A stretch of 64,000 nucleotides of DNA from Cryptomeria japonica (taxonomy: Eukaryota; Streptophyta; Pinopsida; Cupressales; Cupressaceae), in contig NC_081409.1 in NCBI RefSeq assembly GCF_030272615.1, positions 20,462,260 to 20,526,259 of the forward strand, written 5' to 3'. The position numbers and the translations under genes are program-made. The notes under the pieces are model-generated. The model was not told the DNA's origin. It was given only the letters and a program-made list of their open reading frames with translations, and did no database searches. Positions 57,629 through 64,000 of the stretch are shown here, piece by piece (the first letter of the stretch is position 1; each line of letters starts with the position of its first letter).

Positions 57629-59591
57629 TGTAGTCACATAAATCTGTCCACTTAATTAAATGAATACTTAGTATTTATTTGATTATTTAACCATCAATTA
57701 ATAATTAATTAAATTAATATTTAATTAATTCATCTTAACCCTCTTCTCCTATTAATTAAATAAATTATTCAATTTATTTGATTTAATTCACTTAACCAAA
57801 TTCATACCATTAATTAAATAAATAAATCATATTTGTTTAATTAAATCTTCTCTCACATTTAAATAAATTAATATTTATTTAAATCCCCCAAAATCCCACC
57901 TCTCACATTTAAATAAATTAATATTTATTTAAATCCCCCAAAATCCCACCTCTCACATTTAAATAAATTAATATTTATTTAAATCCCCCAAAATCACCTT
58001 TATCCTCTACCCACTTGCATTTTCCTACAAATGCAAGTTGCACAATTATTTTAAATAAATAATTTATTTAAATCACCTTTATCCTCCACCCACTTGTATT
58101 TTCCTACAAAAGCAAGTTGCACAACTATTTTAAATAAATTATTTATTTAAAATCCTATTTATCCTCACCCACTTGAAACCTTTAATGGTTTCCCTTAAAG
58201 TATTCAAACTTGATGGCTTTAAAGTCTTCAAACTTGATGGCTTCCTTCTATAGTCTTCTTAAGACTTTAATGGTTTTCCTTAAAGTCTTCAAGCCTTTAA
58301 TGGTTCCCCTCAAAGTCTTCAAGCATTTTAATTCTTTATCTTCCTTTTTTTTTATTTAAATAAATTAATATTTATTTGAATATTTATCCAAATACAACTT
58401 GCACACATTTATTGAAATAAATGAATTTTTATTTTAATAAAATCCTATTTTCCCTCACCCACCAAATCCACTTGCAAAATCTAATCCCCTTCTAGATTCT
58501 TCTAACCCCTTCCTAATTATCCTAATCCATCCCCTAATTATTGTCACATTCCTAAGCAAAATGGAGTCACTTCTCAAAGCCTAAAAGTCTTTGATAACCA
58601 TTAAAGGCTTCCAACCTTCAACCACTAAATGTCTCAAAGCCTAAAAGTCTTTGATAACCATTAAAGGCTTTCAACCTTCAACCACTAAATGTCTCAAAGT
58701 CTTGGATAACCTTTGAAAGCTTCCAACCTTCAACCACTTAATCCCCAAAGTCTCCAATAACCATTAATGGTTACCTCAAACCCTCCCACATGGTTAAAAC
58801 ATTTGTTTTGACTCAACCTCTACCCAACCCAAGGGTCTCATCAAGCCTTTAATGCTTTGACCATGATTATCTCTTAATCATTTGCACAAAGGTTTATCCT
58901 TGCATTAACTCCTAATCCAGTGGGTAATCCTAATTTAGGCTTGACCCTTACCTTCTAGATAACCATGAGGTCTCCTCAGGCATTTAATGCCTCCAACCTC
59001 TTCTCTCAACCCAATCTTATGTTGACACTTGTCACCATTTCATTGGTGCAAATTGTGCACATGGATCCCCAACTTTCAAGCTTGACCCTTGATTAAACCT
59101 TTCAATCTTGGCCATCCATTGCTCCATTTTTCCTATAAATAGAGCCCATTCCTTCATAATCCAGATCCTGAAAACTTGTATGCATTTAGGCTATAGACAT
59201 TTTTAGAGAGCATTTAGCATAGCATAACTAAAATCTTGTCTTTTTGGTAAAATCAATCATTTTAGCATCAATAGAATAGTATTTAGCTTTTCATTTCATA
59301 TTTGAAGCTTAATATTAAATCTCAATCCTCCATAAGCATCCATAGTGCAAAAAGCTGCTGAGAGCTACACTCATTTGGGACTTGGAGAGGAGAGGAACAA
59401 GGGAGGAGCAACTATGAGCATCTTGATTAGCTATTTCATTCTATGTTTATATGCTTTCTATTTCATGCTTAATATCTCTCTTGATATGCCTGTTTAGGAT
59501 AATCTTTTGTTGCTAACACTAATGTTTGTTTCTTGTGCTCTTGTGTGTGTTGCCATCAAACAGATTTTCTAATCCTTTTTGCAGAGCATCA
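57629..59591 (+). repeat. 3' LTR of the Tat-like element (1963 bases)
   Basis: It contains three 50-base AT-rich units near its start and a tandem copy of the AAGTTGCACAA(T/C)TATTTTAA segment. A 60-base unit (CAAAGCCTAAAAGTCTTTGA..) occurs twice plus a partial copy at about 58576..58740. Only its first 444 bases match the 5' LTR. The 3' end abuts the AGGAA duplication, so this copy is the complete one. Confidence 0.8.
59133..59142 (+). promoter_or_regulatory. TATA box of the 3' LTR
   Basis: CTATAAATAG follows CCATTTTTC and precedes AGCCCATTCC, a textbook plant core promoter context, about 450 bases before the LTR end. The matching part is absent from the 5' LTR. Confidence 0.6.
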
Positions 59592-60475
59592 AGGAATTTA
59601 GTGAATTAATTAATAATTTTTCATTTATTAATTAATTCACAAAGAGGGAATTTAGAAATTGAGGAAATTAGGAATTAGGAGAAATTAGGTAAATCAATTA
59701 ATAATTTGTCATTTATTAATTAATTCACAAAAAGAGGAATAATTAGTTAGCCAAATAAATTAAACATTTAATTGTGACTCGAAGACTTAGGATAAATAAA
59801 TTATTTATTTAACCTAGAGGGAGAAATGACAAATAGGGTTAAATGAATAAAATCATGAAACCCTAAAAGATGAATTAGAAATGCAAGGATGACAATTAGG
59901 TCTTGACAAAGGATAATTGATATCGATTTGATTTGATCATGATTCTGACTTGATAAAAGACCAATGCTGACAAACGATGTGATTGATAAATGCGCCAATT
60001 GACAAGGAACAATGACTAATTGATCCAAATTGACAAAGACGACGATCGATGACAAATCGATCGTAAAATGACAAAATTGACAAAGAGAACAATGATCGAT
60101 GACAAATTGATCGCCAGATGACAAGATTGAAAATGACAACGATCGATGACAAATTGATCGCAAGATGACAAGATTGATAAGAGGACAAAACCCTAATTAG
60201 GATTGATGATGTCCAAAATGATGACAAATGAATATGCACATTAATGCGACAGGATAAGATTGAACAAAATCATGACAAATATTGCTATTGACAAGACCAA
60301 ATTCGAGAGTGAGATAAATGAAGAATGAAGAAGAAGGACTCAATGCTCGCAAATGATAAAGACCAAGTGCGAATCATAGGAGAAATGTTAATGCGACGCA
60401 AAAACCCTAAAATAAGGCAATGCGCCAATGTTAAAATACAACTCCGCAAGCATTGACCATTTTTAGGTGTCTACA
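59592..60475 (-). repeat. 5' LTR of the non-autonomous element, second part
   Basis: It resumes after the Tat element with AGGAATTTAGTGAATTAA and matches 35106..35984, including the three GATCGATGACAAAT(T/C)GATCG words (60045..60180). It ends GTGTCTACA before the GTATG duplication. Confidence 0.9.
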
Positions 60476-61457
60476 GTATGCACTTGTCCAATATCTTAGG
60501 AAACGGAGGAATTATTTGTTTCCTAAGGAATTTGTGGTTTACACTGATAATCAAGCTCTTAGCTTTCTTAATTATCAAGAAAAGTTACACCATAGGCATA
60601 TTAAATGGGTGGAGTATTTGCAGTCATATACCTTTACCATTAAACACAAGAAAGGACAATGTAATAAGGTAGTAGATGCATTGAGTAGGAGATTACTAAC
60701 AGTGCAAGAAGTGCAACTCAAAGTTATTGGAGTGGAAAGTTTCAAAGATTTGTATGAAGATGATGAAGACTTTATTGCTATCTATAAGGTTTGCCAAGGG
60801 TTTCAAAACCATTTTCATAGTGAATATGCAGATTACACTTTGCAAGATGGCATTTTGTTGAAAGGAGGACAACAATGTGTGCCTAAAGGGTCTATGAGAG
60901 AAAACTTGATGCAAGAGAAGCACAATGAATGCTTGAGTGGACATTTTGGTTTGAATAAGACTTTGGAACTTGTCCAATGGTTCTACTATTGGCCTAAAAT
61001 ACAAAGAGATATCAGGAGATATGTGGAGAAATGTGTGGTTTGTCAAAGAGCTAAGGGTACATCTTCCAATGCTGGTCTTTATCAGCCTTTACCTATCCCC
61101 AACTGGCCATGGGAGTGTGTGAGTATGGATTTTGTTGTTGGTTTGCCTAAAACCAAATCAAGTTTTGATAGCATCTATGTTGTGGTAGATAGGTTTAGCA
61201 AGATGGCTCACTTTAATCCATGCAAGGTCACTCATGATGCTAGTCATATTGCTCTTTTTTTTTTCAAGGAGGTTATTAGAATTCATGGATTACCTATCAA
61301 CATTGTATTAGATAGGGATGCAAAGTTTATTGGTCATTTTTGGAAGACTTTGTGGCAAAGATTGGGTACTAACTTGTCTTTCAATTCAGCTTATCATCCC
61401 CAAATGGATGGCCAAACTGAGGTGGTCAATAGAACACTTGGAAATCTTCTTAGGTGA
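60476..61457 (+). pseudogene. Chromovirus RNase H end and integrase (resumed frame)
   Basis: After the duplication GTATG, the frame continues ALVQYLRKRRNYLFPKEF, VVYTDNQALSFLNYQEKL and DALSRRLLTVQEV, which completes RNase H. The integrase follows: HHCC finger (HNECLSGHFGL..CVVCQRAKG, about 60928 to 61056), SMDFVVGLPKTK, DRFSKMAHF, IVLDRDAKFIGHFWKTL and HPQMDGQTEVVNRTLG with the catalytic Glu. A TGA at 61455 stops the frame. It is translated in the same register as the part left of the 26 kb insertion, which shows how clean the insertion was. Confidence 0.88.
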
Positions 61458-62204
61458 CTGACAAAGGAGTATGGTCAAGCTTGGAATCAGATCATCCATC
61501 AAGCTAAGTTTGCCTACAATGACAGTGTGAATAGGTCCACCGGTAAAATCCCTTTTGAGATTGTGCATGACATTCATCCTAGAGGTGTTTTGGAGCTCAG
61601 AGATGTGGGAAAGATGGGACAACATAGTGGGCATGCCTTAGACATGGCTTAATCAATGCAAGAGGTTCATGAGCAAGCTAGGACAACACTCCTATACACC
61701 TCTCAAAGGATCAAGGAAAGAGTAGATGAGAAAAGAAAGGATAACTGATTTTTTATTGGTGATATGGTGATGGTTCATTTGAACAAGACAAGGCTTCATA
61801 AAGGTGTCCCTAGTAAGCTTCAGATGAGAAGAATTGGTCCTTGCAAAATCTTGGCCAAGTATGGCAATAATGCCTACAAGGTGGATATACCCGGTGATAT
61901 GGTTTTATCACCTATCTTCAATGTTGAAGACCTGGTCTAGTAGAAGGGCACACTTATAGAGGAGGATAGTAGAGTCTCAGAGGTTACTCCAGCACTCTTA
62001 GACCTGCCCTTGCCACCTGCACCATTACCACAAGCCAAGAAGTTGTTAGACTCTAGAGTTTTAAAGAAAACAAGACATACCACCTATATGGAGAACTTGA
62101 TCAAATGGAAGCATCTTACAACATATGAAGCTACTTGGATACCTGAGGCATACTTTTCTAAGCATGGAGTTCCCCTTTCTTTGTTGCCTCAAGGAGTCAC
62201 TTGA
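61458..62204 (+). pseudogene. Chromovirus integrase C-terminus and chromodomain
   Basis: The frame continues with LTKEYGQAWNQIIHQAKFAY and NRSTGKIPFEIVH, has stops near 61650, 61746 and 61938, then reads LHKGVPSKLQMRRIGPCKIL. The end, RHTTYMENLIKWKHLTTYEA then TWIPEAYF (about 62070 to 62150), is a chromodomain: the LIKWK and ATWIPE blocks match the YLVKWK..ATWEPE pattern of chromoviral integrases, which bias insertion through chromatin marks. The final stop is TGA at 62202. Confidence 0.82.
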
Positions 62205-62213
62205 CTTCTTTTT

Positions 62214-62226
62214 CATTGGGGGAGTA
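62214..62226 (+). other. Polypurine tract of the chromovirus
   Basis: CATTGGGGGAGTA lies directly before the 3' LTR start TGGTGCAGG and only ten bases after the last stop codon. Confidence 0.8.
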
Positions 62227-63764
62227 TGGTGCAGGAGCACCTAATTTTGAGTGCAATTTCTTCATTTTTGGGTGTTTGTTTATAGCTTGGTTTTGGATGG
62301 TGAATAAGTGTCTTATCATAGGTCCTCATATGTTTGAGATATGCTTTGGTAGGTTGGATGTCCATAGGACCATGCATTTGCTCAATTTTGGCGTGTAAGC
62401 CTAAAATGGCATAATCATGCACTTTGGTCTAAAAATTCTTGAAAGGATTTGTTTTGAATTGGGACATGTCATATAATGGTTTTTAATCATCCTAAATGGT
62501 TTATACAAGGAAATAAAGCATGTAATGCAAAAATGAACTTTTTCGCAAAAATTGTCAATGTTGCTTGACAACTTTTTGCAACTTTGAGAAAAGGGTTGGT
62601 TAGGAAACCGATGGAGAGTTAGTTGGGACAAAAATGGCATATAAATTACTTGAGAATGAATGTAAGAGGGTTGGTGATTGTGTGGAGCAGACCATAATAC
62701 ATTTTGAAGATCATTTTTCAAGTTTACCTTGTTTTTTATAAAATTCTTGAGCAGCAGTCCATACTTCATGGATTGATTGCTTTTCTGTTCTTTGATATTT
62801 TCTTTGCACAAGTTCTTGTAGTACTCAGGAATAATTTTAATTAGTTTTCTTGCAGGTTTTGAATTGGGTTTTGAATTTTGTAAGCTCTCGGCCTAAGTAA
62901 GGGTTTGAGAGGTTCAAACATGGTTCTGGCTTGAAGTCCTTAGAGTTCTTCTCAATAACCCTTGGGACTCAAGCCATGGAACCATTTTATAGTGTACATA
63001 GTTTTTTTTTATTTAGAGATCATGGAAAACCCATTGAGCATCATTTCTGAGGTGAGCTCAGTCATAGCCCGGTTAGGAAATGAATGAAAATATACAAATG
63101 CTTTCAAGAAAGAGCAGAGTTGGAGTTGTAGAATATTTGGCATGAACAAGTGAGGTGTGCCATAGCATGTGTGAGAGTTTGGAGGTGTGGCAGATCAGGG
63201 AAGACACCAAACCCTTGAAAGAAGACCAAAACGAGCCTAAAACCCCTTAAAACAAGCATTTCTCAGGTTCCGTACCTGTACGATCAGACTGAGATGTCTC
63301 ATTTCATAAATCTGTAAGTACTTCCAAAAGGGTACTTAGATCACCAATGAGTTTGTGTGGTTCTTTGGGGAAATTGTAAACAAATCCACAAAAATTGGTT
63401 AGGTAGGGCTAATTGGGGCTCTAGGGCTATTAGGCCTAGAAAATAGGGAAAGGAAGGAGCGATGGGGAAATGGATCAAACCCAAACTCAAAACCTATTGA
63501 TTGGCCTTAGAAAACCTCATAAACACCTTCTACCACCCTTGCAAGCATTTGTTAGGAGTTTGAGAGTGTAAGGTTGGATTTGCCCTTGTGAATCTCAACC
63601 ATGCCTGAGCAACCTGTGAGCACATTATGATTGGGAGCACTTCTAGAGAGTTGGGATGTCTAAACTTATTGATAGACCAGAGAATAATGAAGTGAGCCCA
63701 CTAAGACAATACTTGACTACCTTTTGATAAAGCACTAACTCTCTTTGAGTGTTACTCCCCATCA
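62227..63764 (+). repeat. 3' LTR of the chromovirus
   Basis: 1538 bases, TGGTGCAGGAGCACC..TACTCCCCATCA, colinear with 29980..31534. Visible differences include a missing block near 62399 and scattered substitutions. Confidence 0.88.
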
Positions 63765-64000
63765 AGTTTAGCTGCTAAAGTTGAAGAGAAAGATGAATGG
63801 GTAATTGATAGTGGTTGTTCACATCATATGACCGGTGATAAAAGTAAATTTGTAAGCATGGAAATATATGATGGTGGAATAGTTAGATTTGGATATGATA
63901 AATCCTATGTGATCCATGGGAGAGGTTCTATTTCTTTTGATGGTAAGCATAACACTGATGATGTCTTGTATGTTGAAGGTTTGAAGCATAGTCTTTTGAG
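63765..64000 (+). pseudogene. Copia protease segment, resumed after the nested insertions
   Basis: Open to the window end without a stop. It reads SLAAKVEEKDEWVIDSGCSH, then HMTGDKSKFVSMEIYDGG and DDVLYVEGLKHSLL: the copia aspartic protease (WVIDSGCSHHMTG) and the lead-in to the GAG-pre-integrase domain. It is the continuation of the Gag frame that ends at 29979, 33.8 kb upstream, and joins it as EEKAF..SLAAK. Confidence 0.88.

Larger units (their letters stand above)
46419..59591 (+). mobile_element. Tat-like Ty3/gypsy element with pol (level 4, innermost)
   Basis: It is inserted in an LTR of the previous element with exact target duplication AGGAA (46414..46418 and 59592..59596). Ends are TGTAGTCACATAAATCTG.. 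and ..CAGAGCATCA. It encodes Gag, protease, a G-patch segment, RT, RNase H, a second RNase H and integrase with no chromodomain, the layout of the Tat branch of Ty3/gypsy. The PPT AAAGAGGGGCAAA (57617..57628) precedes the 3' LTR. The first 444 bases of both LTRs differ at only one position by eye, so the insertion is recent, yet the rest of the 5' LTR and the primer site are missing or replaced. Confidence 0.88.
34409..60475 (-). mobile_element. Large non-autonomous Tat-like LTR element (level 3) with sense and antisense ORFs
   Basis: The minus-strand element has LTRs at 34409..35984 (3') and 45753..60475 (5', split by a 13.2 kb insertion). Its own length is about 12.9 kb. The primer site TGGTGAACCCGATGTGAAC is at 45729..45747 and the PPT (AAAGAGGGGCAAAA on the minus strand) abuts 35985. 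Between them lie a leader of about 2.1 kb, an intact 946-codon ORF, a 2.2 kb spacer and an antisense plant-mobile-domain ORF. I find no protease, RT, RNase H or integrase. Antisense extra ORFs just upstream of the 3' LTR are known in the Tat lineage of Ty3/gypsy, which is why I place it there; that assignment is inference. Confidence 0.82.
29980..63764 (+). mobile_element. Ty3/gypsy chromovirus (level 2 of the nest)
   Basis: LTRs at 29980..31534 and 62227..63764 (both TGGTGCAGG..CCCCATCA) bound a Gag, protease, RT, RNase H, integrase and chromodomain coding region. It is interrupted at 34408/60476 by a 26 kb insertion with target duplication GTATG. Without that insertion the element would be about 7.7 kb. 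The primer site is TGGTATCAAAGC and the PPT is CATTGGGGGAGTA. Many frameshifts and stops show it is dead. The 5-base flanks GCTTT (29975..29979) and AGTTT (63765..63769) match poorly, so a target duplication is not clearly seen. Confidence 0.88.
27607..64000 (+). mobile_element. Ty1/copia element (level 1 of the nest), runs off the window
   Basis: The 5' LTR (27607..28805) and the primer site TGGTATCAGAGC are followed by a UBN2-type Gag. The coding frame breaks at 29979, where a Ty3/gypsy element is inserted, and resumes at 63765 with the copia protease segment. The rest of pol and the 3' LTR must lie beyond base 64000. Two solo LTRs of the same family sit at 10739 and 20127. Several stops in the Gag frame show that it is not autonomous now. 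Confidence 0.85.

Noticed and set aside
46419-59591. Possible endogenous pararetrovirus for the RT/integrase region
   Set aside because: It has an integrase with HHCC and D-D-E motifs, LTR ends, a PPT and a target duplication, and it lacks a movement protein. It is a Ty3/gypsy retrotransposon.
1-64000. tRNA or rRNA genes
   Set aside because: No full cloverleaf or rRNA segment was recognised. The only tRNA-like boxes are the SINE heads at about 18.8 to 19.0 kb and the primer sites of LTR elements.

Overview
The window is nuclear DNA from a plant with a large, repeat-filled genome. A gymnosperm is the most likely source, but that is an inference from the number of old, nested and partly decayed LTR retrotransposons and the low gene density; nothing in the sequence names the species. 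I recognise one probably functional host gene: a three-exon, minus-strand, four-helix membrane protein of the DUF1218 / MODIFYING WALL LIGNIN family (15227..17469). A small relic of an ABCC10/ABCC13-type ABC transporter lies near the left end (about 1345..1611). Nearly everything else that can be classified is transposon-derived.

Left part (1..12.7 kb): unclassified repeat-like DNA, the ABCC relic, a degenerate array built around CACGTG, then a Sirevirus-like Ty1/copia remnant. That remnant has a three-knuckle nucleocapsid ORF (4521), a long decayed extra ORF (5589..9056), several polypurine tracts and a 3' LTR from 9307. A solo LTR of a second copia family (10739..11953, perfect TSD ATCTT) sits in a degenerate array with CCCGC/GGGG cores. 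Middle part (12.7..27.6 kb): the DUF1218 gene and its flanks, two tandem tRNA-like SINE copies (about 18.59..18.99 kb), and a non-autonomous LTR element on the minus strand (19514..26175). One LTR of that element was later hit by another solo LTR (20127..21478). Its other LTR preserves the empty site.

Right part (27.6..64.0 kb): a four-deep stack of retrotransposons. A Ty1/copia element (27607 to beyond the window end) is split by a chromodomain-bearing Ty3/gypsy element (29980..63764). That element is split inside its RNase H by a large minus-strand, Tat-like, non-autonomous element (34409..60475, TSD GTATG). One LTR of the third element is split by a Tat-like Ty3/gypsy element with pol (46419..59591, TSD AGGAA). 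The reading frames rejoin across the nests, so insertion order is clear: copia, then chromovirus, then non-autonomous element, then Tat element.

The strongest candidate for something little described is the third element. It carries no recognisable pol. It keeps an uninterrupted 946-codon glutamine/proline-rich sense ORF and, in antisense next to its 3' LTR, a plant-mobile-domain-like ORF with eleven premature stops (all TAG or TGA) and no frameshift. It shares PBS and PPT style with the 19.5..26.2 kb element, which suggests a family of pol-less elements mobilised by an autonomous Tat-type partner.
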